Assembly (NCBI GenBank): GCA_021736385.1
Contig: JAIPFY010000025.1
Span: 1-40,643, forward strand
Length of the DNA: 40,643 nt
Reading direction: 5' to 3'
DNA from: Spirochaetia bacterium
Lineage (GTDB): Bacteria; Spirochaetota; Spirochaetia; CAKZLE01
Shown here: in pieces, positions 31,224 through 39,725 of the stretch
How positions within the stretch are numbered: the stretch's first letter is position 1
Layout: each line of letters opens with the position of its first letter
Notes under the pieces: generated by a model
Database searches by the model: none
Seen by the model: only the letters and a program-made list of their open reading frames with translations
Told to the model about the DNA's origin: nothing
Position numbers and translations under genes: made by a program

Positions 31224-31237
31224 TGTATAAATATACA
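31224..31237. promoter_or_regulatory. ARG-box-like site at the SDR promoter
   Basis: TGTATAAATATACA fits TGNATWWWWATNCA perfectly and differs from the argG site by a single base. It covers the predicted -10 of the SDR gene. Confidence 0.6.
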
Positions 31238-31257
31238 GAATCAAGAGCTCTTGCCAA
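31230..31257 (-). promoter_or_regulatory. predicted SDR promoter
   Basis: - strand TTGGCA (31257-31252), 16-base spacer, TATATT (31235-31230). Its -35 shares the TTGCCAA block with the opposing + strand promoter. Confidence 0.5.
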
Positions 31258-31279
31258 AAGTTCTGAATTTTTATACACT
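31251..31279 (+). promoter_or_regulatory. candidate distal gltA promoter
   Basis: TTGCCA (31251-31256), 17-base spacer, TACACT (31274-31279). Its -10 overlaps the ARG-box-like site 31264-31277. It would give gltA a leader of about 259 bases; a closer promoter around TATGAT (near 31472) is possible but lacks a -35. Confidence 0.4.
31264..31277. promoter_or_regulatory. ARG-box-like site on the gltA side
   Basis: TGAATTTTTATACA fits TGNATWWWWATNCA perfectly. It starts 40 bases after the SDR-side site, so two ArgR hexamers could bind on the same helix face around the shared -35 block. Confidence 0.55.
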
Positions 31280-31544
31280 ATACCTACAGCTGGTGAAGGA
31301 ACCAGCATACCAAAGTATATCGTATAAGCGAATGTATGAACACCGATTTTCATCAGAACCCTGTATCACCGTATCAAGCAGCCTGTGAATCATGACGGCA
31401 GAACTGTTCCCGGAACTGCCCGCTTGTATCGCAAGAACCATAAGCATATGATGCAGCCTCGTCTGATCATGATATGATTACTGAAAGAAGTCACGTTACC
31501 AGGAGACCACACCGTAACAAGTGTATTAGGAGGTATTTCTGTAT
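31280..31544 (+). other. gltA 5' leader region without a gene
   Basis: The rest of the 348-base SDR-gltA gap. It holds a 6-bp hairpin GCTGGT/ACCAGC (31289-31306), a weak inverted repeat GTTAC/GTAAC near 31494-31519, and the strong ribosome-binding site AGGAGGT about 10 bases before gltA. I see no ORF and no recognisable riboswitch. Confidence 0.4.
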
Positions 31545-32834
31545 ATGAAAAAAGCAAAACTCTATATTGATGATCAGGAGGTGTATGAGATCCCCGTGTT
31601 GGAAGACAACATGAAGGGCATATCTCTCGACATCAGGAACATTCGCAAAGATACAGGTATGATCACCTATGATCCGGGTTTCGGTAATACGGGATCCTGT
31701 CAGAGTGCCATCACCTATCTTGACGGTGAGAAAGGGATCCTCCAGTACCGGGGCTATCCCATCGAAGAGCTCGTCGAGGAGTGTGACTTCGTGGAAGTCG
31801 CCTACCTGCTGATCCACGGAGCTCTCCCCGATGCGAAGGAGCGGTACAAGTACCAGGAACTGCTCAATCAGCACTCCATGCTCCATGTCGATATGCTCGA
31901 TTTCTTCAGGAAGTACCCCGATCATACCCACCCCATGTCCATCCTCGCGGCAATGGGTGTCTCGCTCTCGGCCTTCTATCCTGAGATCAACCTCGAAGAG
32001 GACCCTGAAGCACAGATGGACCTTACCGTAACGCGGCTGCTGTCCAAGATGCGTACCATCGCAGCCTTCACCTACCGGAAACTCATCGGTGCGGAGTTCG
32101 TCAACCCCAGCTACCAGTACTCCTACTGTGCCAACTTCCTCAATATGATGTTCCATTCACCGGTACGGGAATACACCCCCAACCCGGTACATGTCAGAGC
32201 ACTGAACAAGCTGCTCATCCTCCATGCCGACCATGAACAGAACTGCTCTACCACTGCAGTACGGCTCATCGGCAGTTCTGAGGCAAATCTCTATGCAGCG
32301 GTATCTGCCGGTATCTGTGCCCTGTGGGGACCGAGACACGGCGGGGCGAATCAGGCAGTCATCGAGATGCTCGAACAGATACGTGATGACGGTATCACCG
32401 TCGATGAGGCAGTGAAGAAGGCCAAGGACAAGGATGATCCATTCCGCCTCATGGGATTCGGTCACAGGGTCTACAAGACCTATGACCCGAGAGCGAGGAT
32501 CGCACGTAAACTCTGTGCTGAAGTCCTTGAGGATCTCGGCGAAAGTGATCAGCTGCTCGAGATAGCTATCGAACTTGAACAGCATGCACTCAATGATGAG
32601 TACTTCATCGAACGTAATCTCTATCCCAATGTGGATTTCTATACCGGGATCATCTTCAGAGCGATGGGGATCCCCACGAACATGTTCACGGTCATGTTCG
32701 CCCTCGGCAGACTTCCCGGGTGGATCGCCCACTATCTTGAATGGAACCATGACCCCTATGAGAAGATCGGCAGACCGAGACAGCTGTACACCGGACCGAC
32801 GGTACGGCATGTGATCCCGCTCGAAGAACGCTAG
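31545..32834 (+). CDS. gltA: citrate synthase (type II-like, Gram-negative form)
   Basis: 429 residues. It condenses oxaloacetate and acetyl-CoA to citrate. The N-terminal beta-domain (MKKAKLYIDDQEVYEIPVLE, then GNTGSCQSAITYLDGEKGIL) is found in the longer, hexameric Gram-negative enzymes. Catalytic histidines and Asp lie in LHADHEQNCSTTAVRLIGSS, GPRHGGANQAVIEML and the LYPNVDFYTGII segment (Asp in VDF), and GFGHRVYKTYDPRA binds substrate. AGGAGGT precedes the ATG by about 10 bases. A strong hairpin follows (32907-32942). With acn-icd across the convergent junction it makes the oxidative branch to 2-oxoglutarate; no later TCA genes are present in the window. Confidence 0.95.
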   Translation: MKKAKLYIDDQEVYEIPVLEDNMKGISLDIRNIRKDTGMITYDPGFGNTGSCQSAITYLDGEKGILQYRGYPIEELVEECDFVEVAYLLIHGALPDAKERYKYQELLNQHSMLHVDMLDFFRKYPDHTHPMSILAAMGVSLSAFYPEINLEEDPEAQMDLTVTRLLSKMRTIAAFTYRKLIGAEFVNPSYQYSYCANFLNMMFHSPVREYTPNPVHVRALNKLLILHADHEQNCSTTAVRLIGSSEANLYAAVSAGICALWGPRHGGANQAVIEMLEQIRDDGITVDEAVKKAKDKDDPFRLMGFGHRVYKTYDPRARIARKLCAEVLEDLGESDQLLEIAIELEQHALNDEYFIERNLYPNVDFYTGIIFRAMGIPTNMFTVMFALGRLPGWIAHYLEWNHDPYEKIGRPRQLYTGPTVRHVIPLEER

Positions 32835-32845
32835 TCAGGGCTGTT

Positions 32846-32867
32846 GCCGGCTGCACGTTCAGCCGGC
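32846..32867 (+). other. GC-rich hairpin after gltA
   Basis: GCCGGCTG/CAGCCGGC, 8 bp with a 6-base loop, 12 bases after the gltA stop. No U-run; it may protect the 3' end upstream of the main terminator. Confidence 0.4.
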
Positions 32868-32906
32868 TGCTTCCCCATACCATCAGCTCTCTCAGCTCTT
32901 TGACTG

Positions 32907-32942
32907 AACAGGCCTCCATCTTCTGCAAGATGGAGGCCTGTT
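32907..32942. terminator. bidirectional terminator between gltA and icd
   Basis: A perfect 16-bp stem (AACAGGCCTCCATCTT and its complement) with loop CTGC, located between convergent genes. The descending arm ends in GTTT on the + strand. Confidence 0.7.
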
Positions 32943-32991
32943 TGCTCATGCTCCGGGATTCAGCTATACCTCAGCCCTGAGAGGTGATCGG

Positions 32992-34236
32992 TCACAGAGC
33001 TTCTATGATGGTCTTCATGTGTTCTGCGAAGGCGCTGCAGGAGACCTGCACCGCGTCTTCCATCTGAGATGAGAAATCGATGGTCACCTGTCTGCTGTCG
33101 ATAGCCTTCCGGACCCCTTCGAGTACCAGATCAGCTGCTTCGGTCCAGCCGAGATAGCGGAGCATCATCTCACCGGAGAGTACCAGTGAGAGCGGGTTGG
33201 CAAGGTCCTTCCCTGCGATGTCCGGGGCTGTCCCGTGAGTCGCTTCGAAGATGGCTATACCGGTGGTATAGTTGATGTTCGCCCCGGGAGCGATACCTAT
33301 CCCCCCGACTTCCGCAGCCAGTGCATCAGAGATATAATCACCATTGAGATTGAGCGTGGCAACCACGTCATAGCGTTCAGGATAGAGCAGGATGTTCTGC
33401 AGGAATGCATCGGCGATACAGTCTTTGATGACGATCTCTCTGCCGGTCTTCGGGTTGGTGAAGACCTTCTCTCCTGAGTTCTTTCCTTCTGTCGCACCGA
33501 ACTCACGGACTGCCAGATCATAGCCCCAGGAACGGAAGCCGCCCTCGGTGTACTTCATGATGTTTCCCTTGTGCACCAGTGTCACTGAAGAGCGATCATT
33601 CTCGATGGCATATGCGATAGCAGCACGTACCAGACGTTCTGTCCCTTCCTGCGAGACCGGTTTGATACCGATCCCCGAGCTCTCTGGGAAGCGTATGGCC
33701 GTGACTCCCATCTCCTGCTGCAGGAATGCGATGACCTGTTTCACTTCATCACTGCCTGCAGCCCACTCTATCCCGGCGTAGATATCTTCGGTGTTCTCCC
33801 GGAAGACTATCATATCGACGTTCTGCGGTGATCTCACCGGTGAGGGTACCCCTGAAAACCACTGTACCGGCCGCTGGCAGACAAACAGATCGAGTCTCTG
33901 GCGCAGGGTAACGTTCAGGGATCTCATCCCCCCGCCTACCGGTGTCATCAGCGGTCCTTTGATAGCGACCCCGTACTCCTCGATGGCATCAAAGGTCTCT
34001 TCGGGAAGCCAGATGCCTTCTCCAAAGGTCTCCACAGACTTCCCACCGGCATAGATCTCTTTCCAGACCAGGCATTTTTTCCCACCGTAGGCTCTCTTCA
34101 CTGCGGCAGAGAGGATCTTCTGGGCTGCCGGTGTGATATCTCTTCCGATACCATCACCTTCGATGAAGGGGATGATCGGATCATCGGGCACTTGAAGGAC
34201 CCCTGCTTCTCGTATGATCTTCGTTCCTTCCATCAT
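32992..34236 (-). CDS. icd: isocitrate dehydrogenase, predicted NAD-specific
   Basis: 414 residues, homodimeric E. coli-type IDH: oxidative decarboxylation of isocitrate to 2-oxoglutarate. Substrate residues lie in [19 protein letters not shown] (Ser106 equals the E. coli phospho-site Ser113) and YAGIEW; metal-binding Asp residues lie in [14 protein letters not shown]. Cofactor residues are unusual for this subfamily: the E. coli NADP contacts Lys344, Tyr345, Tyr391 and Arg395 correspond to Asp339, Ile340, Ile386 and Ser390. Asp-Ile is the natural NAD pattern and R395S was used in engineering NAD preference, so NAD is predicted. ATGA overlap with acn and AGGAGAAGG just upstream show coupling. 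Product most likely serves glutamate and arginine synthesis. Confidence 0.95.
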   Translation of the reverse strand: MMEGTKIIREAGVLQVPDDPIIPFIEGDGIGRDITPAAQKILSAAVKRAYGGKKCLVWKEIYAGGKSVETFGEGIWLPEETFDAIEEYGVAIKGPLMTPVGGGMRSLNVTLRQRLDLFVCQRPVQWFSGVPSPVRSPQNVDMIVFRENTEDIYAGIEWAAGSDEVKQVIAFLQQEMGVTAIRFPESSGIGIKPVSQEGTERLVRAAIAYAIENDRSSVTLVHKGNIMKYTEGGFRSWGYDLAVREFGATEGKNSGEKVFTNPKTGREIVIKDCIADAFLQNILLYPERYDVVATLNLNGDYISDALAAEVGGIGIAPGANINYTTGIAIFEATHGTAPDIAGKDLANPLSLVLSGEMMLRYLGWTEAADLVLEGVRKAIDSRQVTIDFSSQMEDAVQVSCSAFAEHMKTIIEAL

Positions 34237-36194
34237 GCCTTCTCCTGTAGTGATCGCGTATAGTTCAATAGACCGCCTGAGAGCAGCAGAGCGATCTGAC
34301 GTTCAGTGAAATCAGCGATGAGCGGGATGTCGATCCCCTTGGTCTCATCTCGCAGCATGACGATATGATCATGCTCTGCAGCTGTTTGTATGACTTCGCG
34401 CAGATCCGGGATGAGCAGCTTGTCATCCTGATCGATCCGGTCATAATCGGCTTTGTCTGCGAAGACAAAGGGTATGATGCCGAAGTTGAACAGATTAGCC
34501 ATATGGATCCGTTCGATCGAGGTGGCTATAACGGCTTTGACGCCCAGGTACATGGGGCAGAGCGCAGCATGTTCACGGCTGGATCCCTGTCCATAGGAAT
34601 CATTGGCAATGATCACATTGTGCAGTCCCTGATCTCTGGAGGCTGCAGCCCGTGCAGGGAAGAGCGGATCCACCGGTTCGAAGACGAAGGTGGAGTAGAC
34701 CGGTACGTTCGATCGGTATTTCAAGCGTGAGCCTGCCGGCATGATATGATCGGTGGTGATCTTCTCTCCCACTTTTATCGTCGCGGTCCCTATAAGGTCA
34801 CTCGGCAGCGGATCATTGACCGGAGGTTCTCCGATGTTCGGTCCTCGCAGGACCTCAACCCCGCTGCCCTCCTCGGGAGGGAATATGAACATGGAATCAT
34901 CGATATCGAACGATGCAGGCATCTGCACGTTCGGGTACGCGATGTTCTTCTCATCCAGAGGATCGGTGAAGACCCCGTAGATCGCAGCAAGCGCTGCAGC
35001 TTCAGGACTGACAAGGTAGAGCTGGGCTGACGGGGTACCTGATCTTCCTTCGAAGTTCCTGTTCGAGGTCCGCAGGGAGACCGCATCGGTGCCGGGAGAC
35101 ATATGGTTCCCGATACAGAACCCGCAGGCACTTTCGAGGATCCGTGCACCTGCTGCGATGAGCTTGGCCAGATACCCCTCTTTGGCGAGCATGTTCAGCA
35201 CTTCCCGAGACCCGGGGGCTATGCCCAGACTGACATGGGGACAGACATGCTGCCCGTCAAGGATCTCAGCCACGGTTCGCAGATCGCGGTAGGAGGAGTT
35301 GGTACAGGAACCGATGAGCACCTGATCAACCGGTTTACCACTGAGCTCTGCGATCGATACGATGTTTCCCGGGGAGTGAGGTGCTGCGGTCAGCGGTTCG
35401 ACCTGTGAGAGATCTATGGTGATCGTCTTGTCATAGACGGCATCGGCATCTGCCTGCAGTTCGATCCACTGCTCTTCCCTGCCCTGGGCCTTCATGAAGG
35501 TCCGGGTCCGTTCATCACTGGGGAACAGTGATGTGGTGACCCCGCATTCGGCGCCCATATTGGTGATGGTCGCCCGATCAGGAACATCGAGTGATGCGAC
35601 CCCGGGTCCGGAGTATTCGAACACGGTCCCCACATTGCCCTTCGTGCCGAACTGCTTCAGGACGGTGAGGATCACATCTTTTGCTGAGACCCAGGGTCTC
35701 AGCTCAGACTGCAGCTGGATGTTGACCACCTTCGGGGCGGTCATATAGAAGGGACCGCCGCCCATGGCCACAGCGACATCGATCCCGCCCGCACCCATGG
35801 CGAACATCCCGATACCGCCACCGGTGGGAGTATGTGAGTCAGAACCGAGCAGGGTCTTTCCGGGGATACCGAATCGTTCGAGATGCACCTGATGACAGAT
35901 ACCGTTTCCCGGTCGGGAAAAGACGATACCGTACTTTTGTGCCACCGACTGGAGGTATCGGTGGTCATCTGCATTCTCAAAGCCCACCTGAACGGTGTTG
36001 TGATCTATATAACTTACGGCAAGTTCATTCTGTGCACGTTCGATGCCCATGGCTTCGAACTGAAGATATGCCATGGTGCCGGTGGCATCCTGTGTCAGGG
36101 TCTGATCGATTCGAACAGCGATCTGGCTGCCTGCTTTCAGTTCGCCTTCGATCAGATGCTCCTGCAGGATCTTCTGCGCAATACTCTTTCCCAT
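34233..36194 (-). CDS. aconitate hydratase (Aquifex-type, about 650 residues)
   Basis: 653 residues, the shorter aconitase form (TIGR01342-like) rather than the 890-residue AcnA. It converts citrate to isocitrate with a [4Fe-4S] cluster held by Cys297 ([10 protein letters not shown]), Cys357 and Cys360 (ACGFCIGNH). Other signatures: [20 protein letters not shown] near residue 115 and the swivel domain GSRLKYRSN plus [25 protein letters not shown] precedes the ATG by about 5 bases. It is the first gene of the acn-icd operon. The promoter (36290-36319) has an ARG-box-like site over its -35. Confidence 0.94.
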   Translation of the reverse strand: MGKSIAQKILQEHLIEGELKAGSQIAVRIDQTLTQDATGTMAYLQFEAMGIERAQNELAVSYIDHNTVQVGFENADDHRYLQSVAQKYGIVFSRPGNGICHQVHLERFGIPGKTLLGSDSHTPTGGGIGMFAMGAGGIDVAVAMGGGPFYMTAPKVVNIQLQSELRPWVSAKDVILTVLKQFGTKGNVGTVFEYSGPGVASLDVPDRATITNMGAECGVTTSLFPSDERTRTFMKAQGREEQWIELQADADAVYDKTITIDLSQVEPLTAAPHSPGNIVSIAELSGKPVDQVLIGSCTNSSYRDLRTVAEILDGQHVCPHVSLGIAPGSREVLNMLAKEGYLAKLIAAGARILESACGFCIGNHMSPGTDAVSLRTSNRNFEGRSGTPSAQLYLVSPEAAALAAIYGVFTDPLDEKNIAYPNVQMPASFDIDDSMFIFPPEEGSGVEVLRGPNIGEPPVNDPLPSDLIGTATIKVGEKITTDHIMPAGSRLKYRSNVPVYSTFVFEPVDPLFPARAAASRDQGLHNVIIANDSYGQGSSREHAALCPMYLGVKAVIATSIERIHMANLFNFGIIPFVFADKADYDRIDQDDKLLIPDLREVIQTAAEHDHIVMLRDETKGIDIPLIADFTERQIALLLSGGLLNYTRSLQEKA

Positions 36195-36289
36195 AAGTCC
36201 TTCCTTTTTATACGGTCGTCACAGGAGATTCCTGGGAGGACCGTTCACTGTGCTTCGTGGTACTGATACATGTATACCATGATTATGCA

Positions 36290-36319
36290 ATAATAAGCCA
36301 TTTTCTGTATATTTATCAA
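36290..36319 (-). promoter_or_regulatory. predicted acn-icd promoter
   Basis: - strand TTGATA (36319-36314), an 18-base spacer and TATTAT (36295-36290), starting directly after the stop codon of the MFS gene. The -35 is part of the ARG-box-like site 36306-36319. Confidence 0.5.
36306..36319. promoter_or_regulatory. ARG-box-like site at acn-icd
   Basis: TGTATATTTATCAA has one mismatch to TGNATWWWWATNCA and overlaps the -35 hexamer of the acn-icd promoter. Confidence 0.45.
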
Positions 36320-36321
36320 GT

Positions 36322-37509
36322 CTATATGCGGTTTGCACGAGCGCTTAGCCGGTTGTACCGCAAAAAGAGCAGCTGCAGGAACAGGATCAGCAGTGATACT
36401 GCGATACTCACTCCCATGACAGCGGCAAAGGATCCATACTGATAGATACTCCCTCCGAGTGATGATCCCAGGATCACCCCGGCGGTCAGCACGGCTTCAT
36501 GGATCGCCATACGGGATTCACGGTCGACACTGCCTGCAGCACCGTGAAAGATACTGTTGGTATACAGTGCTGCGAAGGCGACACCGAAGAGCATGAAGAA
36601 CAGGGACAAGGTGAGGAACGTGGTAGAGAACAGACCTGCCAGACAGGCCCCGGCAAGGAAGATCTGTGCGAAGAGCATGAGCTTCCGGTTGTACTGCCAC
36701 AGGGAGCTTCTTCCCATCAGCACGAAGAACCCGGCTGTCACCAGCCCCCTGATGAGCAGGAGCATCCCGATGGTACTTTCACGCAGCAGCAGCTCTGCAC
36801 GGGCATAGAGGGGAAAGACATTCATCGTGACCCCGAAGATGACATAGGCTGAGAACAGACCAAGCCAGGTGATATAGCGAAGGCTGGTGCTGCTGTCCTG
36901 CAGCCCGTGAGTTTTGGTATGGGCTTGACTCGATACGGTGGCTTTGATCTCGGGAACCGCTGCGGTAGCAATCACGATGCCGAGGAAGATCACTCCCATC
37001 AGGGCACCGGAGACCAGCACCGCAAGCGCTGCATGGTATTCAGTGAGGACTCCTGCAAGGTAGGGAGCGAACCCGATGCCGAGACTCCAGGAGAGGTTGA
37101 ACCAGGAGATCCTTCTCGAGAGTTCTCCCCCCTCCATGCCACGGGTGAGCCAGCCCATGATGGGCGGCCAGTAGAGCGACATGAACAGGCCATAGGCCAT
37201 GTAGCTGAGAAAGGCAACCCACGGCTGTGGTGCGAAGAGGATCAGAATACTGGTGATCATCATCCCTGAGGAGGCGATCTCCACGGCATGTCTGGGCTTC
37301 AGCCGGGATACGGCCCTCTTCAGGAACACGCATCCGAGAAAATAGGTGAGCGTAGCCGAAGAGGCAAAGAGCCCTATGGCCTGAGGACCCAGCTGGAAGG
37401 TATCTCTCATGAAGAAGACCAGTCCCAGCGTCAGCATCCCTATGGACATCTGCCCGATCAGGGCAGCACTGAGCAGGACGACTGCCTGTATATCTCTTTT
37501 TAATTTCAT
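36322..37509 (-). CDS. major facilitator superfamily transporter
   Basis: 395 residues with twelve predicted helices. Between helices 2 and 3 lies the MFS loop LKRAVSRLKPRHAVEI, and the second half shows LLIRGLVTAGFFVLMGRSSL at the equivalent place. The profile resembles general drug or metabolite MFS carriers; the substrate is unknown. The ATG at 37509 begins MKLKRDIQAVVLL, the proper start of helix 1; an earlier in-frame codon would run through the divergent gene. There is no ribosome-binding site. A TTGTCA-N17-TATAAC promoter ends 6 bases before the ATG, so a leaderless mRNA is predicted. It shares a 52-base gap with the divergent PAP2-like gene and is followed by acn without a visible terminator. 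Confidence 0.82.
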   Translation of the reverse strand: MKLKRDIQAVVLLSAALIGQMSIGMLTLGLVFFMRDTFQLGPQAIGLFASSATLTYFLGCVFLKRAVSRLKPRHAVEIASSGMMITSILILFAPQPWVAFLSYMAYGLFMSLYWPPIMGWLTRGMEGGELSRRISWFNLSWSLGIGFAPYLAGVLTEYHAALAVLVSGALMGVIFLGIVIATAAVPEIKATVSSQAHTKTHGLQDSSTSLRYITWLGLFSAYVIFGVTMNVFPLYARAELLLRESTIGMLLLIRGLVTAGFFVLMGRSSLWQYNRKLMLFAQIFLAGACLAGLFSTTFLTLSLFFMLFGVAFAALYTNSIFHGAAGSVDRESRMAIHEAVLTAGVILGSSLGGSIYQYGSFAAVMGVSIAVSLLILFLQLLFLRYNRLSARANRI

Positions 37510-37515
37510 GATTCT

Positions 37516-37544
37516 GTTATAATCGTTTACATGATAAATGACAA
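37516..37544 (-). promoter_or_regulatory. MFS gene promoter, predicted leaderless
   Basis: - strand TTGTCA (37544-37539), 17-base spacer, TATAAC (37521-37516), then AGAATC and the ATG at 37509. Its -35 lies inside the spacer of the opposing promoter. Confidence 0.6.
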
Positions 37545-37555
37545 TCATATATACT
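37526..37555 (+). promoter_or_regulatory. PAP2-like gene promoter, predicted leaderless
   Basis: TTTACA (37526-37531), 18-base spacer, TATACT (37550-37555), then AGAGCT and the ATG at 37562. Its -35 lies inside the spacer of the MFS promoter, so the two are interlocked. Confidence 0.6.
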
Positions 37556-37561
37556 AGAGCT

Positions 37562-38011
37562 ATGGAATCAATACTTGGCAATAAACCGCTGGTATCGGCC
37601 TTCACGGCAATGGTACTCGCTCAACTCCTGAAGATCATCTTCAACCTCTTTCTCGAGGGAAAAGTCGTGGTGGAACGTGCTACGAGTACCGGGGGGATGC
37701 CCTCCTCCCATGCAGCGACGGTAACAGCCCTCGCAACGAGTGTAGCCATCGTCCACGGGACAGCATCCACCTATTTCGCCATATCCTTCGTTCTGGCCGG
37801 GATCGTCATCTTCGATGCGGTCGGTGTGAGAAGAGCCGCCGGAAGGCACGCTGAAGTACTCAACGAATGGAGCACCATCTTATCAGAGATCTATGAGCAC
37901 GGAGTGAAGCCCGCGAACCTCAAGACACTCCTGGGACATACCTTCCCTCAGGTCATCGCCGGGACTGCCCTCGGGATCTTCCTCGGTACGCTCATGACCC
38001 TCTACATCTGA
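37562..38011 (+). CDS. divergent-PAP2 (YuiD/DUF212) family membrane protein
   Basis: 149 residues, four to five helices. The conserved GGMPSSHAATVTALATSVA matches the PSGH-like motif of PAP2 phosphatases, and FDAVGVRRAAGRHAEVLN gives the second family block with a histidine. The family is widespread in bacteria and chloroplasts, but its reaction (presumably on a lipid or polyprenyl phosphate) is not established. The ATG at 37562 (MESILGNKPLVS) matches family starts; the ATG at 37538 lies upstream of the predicted -10. No ribosome-binding site; the promoter ends 6 bases before the ATG. Inner membrane. Confidence 0.8.
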   Translation: MESILGNKPLVSAFTAMVLAQLLKIIFNLFLEGKVVVERATSTGGMPSSHAATVTALATSVAIVHGTASTYFAISFVLAGIVIFDAVGVRRAAGRHAEVLNEWSTILSEIYEHGVKPANLKTLLGHTFPQVIAGTALGIFLGTLMTLYI

Positions 38012-38071
38012 TGCCCTCTGTCTCAGAGCGAGAACGGCATCTTGTCATTCCTACATCGATGTCATTTGTTA

Positions 38072-38085
38072 TGTATATTTATTCA
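38072..38085. promoter_or_regulatory. ARG-box-like site 1 of the amino acid importer
   Basis: TGTATATTTATTCA fits TGNATWWWWATNCA perfectly. It lies 6 bases upstream of the -35 hexamer. Confidence 0.65.
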
Positions 38086-38091
38086 TTTCTA

Positions 38092-38121
38092 TTGACTCCT
38101 GACCGTATATTTATGTAATAT
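38092..38121 (+). promoter_or_regulatory. promoter of the amino acid importer operon
   Basis: TTGACT (38092-38097), 18-base spacer, TAATAT (38116-38121). The start would be near 38128, and GAGGAG lies about 6 bases before the ATG at 38155. Confidence 0.6.
38104..38117. promoter_or_regulatory. ARG-box-like site 2 of the amino acid importer (weak)
   Basis: CGTATATTTATGTA has two mismatches to the pattern. It is 32 bases from site 1 start to start (three helical turns) and overlaps the -10. Confidence 0.4.
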
Positions 38122-38154
38122 TCATCGTATTACATCATATACGAGGAGTATTAC

Positions 38155-38925
38155 ATGAAAAAGAGTATAACCTATATAGTACTGGCATTGGCTCTGACCA
38201 TAGCCATGACTACAATCGGCTGTAGCAAAGAAGAAGAGTCAGCCGCTGCCGCCCCGAAGACCATCATGATCGCGACCGATGCCACCTGGCCGCCCATGGA
38301 ATATATTGACGAGAACAGCGATCTGGTAGGATTCGATGTCGACCTGATCAATGCCATCGCAGAAGAAGTCGGGATCACCATAGAACTGAAGAATACCGCA
38401 TGGGACGGGATCTTCGCAGGACTTGCGAACGGTGCCTATGATGCGATCATCTCTTCAGTGACGATCACCGAAGAGCGAAAAGCCATCATGTCCTTCACCG
38501 AACCCTATGTCAATGCGGGACAGGTCCTTCTGATCAAGAACAGCCTCACCGGTGTGAACGGGATCGAAGATATGAATGGTCTCAAAGTCGGTGCACAGAA
38601 CGGGACAACCGGAGACATCGTGCTTGATGAGTATCCTGAGATCAAGAGAATGGCGTATGATGAGATCGGGTTCGCTGTCGAAGACCTGATGAACGGGAAT
38701 ATCTCAGGTGTGGTCTGTGACTCCATCACAGCATCAGAGTTCGTCCTCGGTAACGAGAACTATGCCGGGAATCTGAAAGTAGCAGGAGAAGCCTTCACCG
38801 ATGAGTATCTTGCCATCGCGGTCCAGAAGTCCAATCCTGAACTGCTAGCCCAGTTGGATGAAGGTCTTGCTGCAGTGAGAGCTTCAGGAAAGCTTGATGA
38901 GCTAGTCGCAAAATGGCTGTACTAA
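38155..38925 (+). CDS. polar amino acid ABC transporter binding lipoprotein
   Basis: 256 residues. The lipobox TTIGC (Cys23) predicts a lipid-anchored periplasmic protein. The SBP_bac_3 signature is clear: IATDATWPPMEYIDENSDLV, then GFDVDLINAIAEEVGI and YDAIISSVTITEERK, with FTEPYVNAGQVLLIK and a C-terminal [16 protein letters not shown]. This family binds arginine, lysine, histidine, glutamine or cystine. The ARG-box-like sites at the promoter point to arginine or another basic amino acid (inference). First gene of a three-gene importer operon, overlapping the permease frame by 13 bases. Confidence 0.92.
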   Translation: MKKSITYIVLALALTIAMTTIGCSKEEESAAAAPKTIMIATDATWPPMEYIDENSDLVGFDVDLINAIAEEVGITIELKNTAWDGIFAGLANGAYDAIISSVTITEERKAIMSFTEPYVNAGQVLLIKNSLTGVNGIEDMNGLKVGAQNGTTGDIVLDEYPEIKRMAYDEIGFAVEDLMNGNISGVVCDSITASEFVLGNENYAGNLKVAGEAFTDEYLAIAVQKSNPELLAQLDEGLAAVRASGKLDELVAKWLY

Positions 38926-39725
38926 AGCAGGGATCCAGTAATAAGAGCCCGTCTTCCCCCACTCGTTTGGACATCACAGACGGGGCTCTTATTCCCTCAA
39001 AAGGCAAGAGTCTCGTCCTTGACTCCTGGAAGGTCACCTTCATCGGAGCACTCATCCTGTTAGCGGTCCTTCTCATCTTCGGGAAGGAACCGTACAGGAA
39101 CATCTTCCTCGTAGCCTCTAAAGGGATACCCATCACCTTCCAGGTGACGGTATTTGCCATTCTGGGGTCAGTGGTCCTCGGGCTGTTCTGCGGACTCGGG
39201 CAGATCTCGCACAACAGAGTCATACGCATGATCTCCGGGATCTATGTCGAACTGATCAGAGGGATCCCGCTGCTCGTTCAGCTGATCTTCATCTATTATG
39301 CTCTTGGCAGGTTCTTCAGGATCGAGGGATCGATAGCCGCGATCATCGCGCTGTCGATCTGTTACGGGGCCTATATGGGAGAGATCTTCAGAGCAGGGAT
39401 ACAGGCCATACCGAAGGGCCAGATGGAAGCATCTCTTGCACTCGGGCTCTCTCATACACAGGCCATGCGAAAGGTCATCCTCCCTCAGACGGTGAAGATC
39501 ATCCTTCCGGCGATCGGCAATGAGTTCATCGCCATGCTCAAGGATTCTTCGCTTGTATCAGTCATCGCTCTGCGTGATATACTGCGAAGGGGAAGAGAGT
39601 ACATTTCCCGAACGTTCCTGTCACTGGAGACGATGCTGATGGTAGCTCTGATCTACCTGATCATCACATTGATTCTTTCCAAGCTGGTAGGTATGATGGA
39701 AGATAGGATGAAGAACAATGAATGA
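38913..39725 (+). CDS. polar amino acid ABC transporter permease
   Basis: 270 residues. A hydrophilic N-terminal extension (about 35 residues) is followed by a HisM/GlnP-type permease with five helices. The family signature [20 protein letters not shown] and the EAA loop [20 protein letters not shown] are present, as is [18 protein letters not shown]. The only early ATG is at 38913, inside the last codons of the binding-protein gene and without a good ribosome site. A TTG at 38967 is an alternative. The bases 38940-38993 form a strong stem-loop over the codons of this extension, which may lower permease expression relative to the binding protein. Inner membrane. Confidence 0.88.
   Translation: MAVLKQGSSNKSPSSPTRLDITDGALIPSKGKSLVLDSWKVTFIGALILLAVLLIFGKEPYRNIFLVASKGIPITFQVTVFAILGSVVLGLFCGLGQISHNRVIRMISGIYVELIRGIPLLVQLIFIYYALGRFFRIEGSIAAIIALSICYGAYMGEIFRAGIQAIPKGQMEASLALGLSHTQAMRKVILPQTVKIILPAIGNEFIAMLKDSSLVSVIALRDILRRGREYISRTFLSLETMLMVALIYLIITLILSKLVGMMEDRMKNNE
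38940..38993 (+). other. stem-loop at the start of the permease gene
   Basis: AATAAGAGCCCGTCT pairs with AGACGGGGCTCTTATT: 15 bp with one bulged base, around a 23-base loop. No U-run follows. It starts 15 bases after the binding-protein stop codon, the usual place of RNA-stabilising hairpins in ABC importer operons. Confidence 0.6.
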
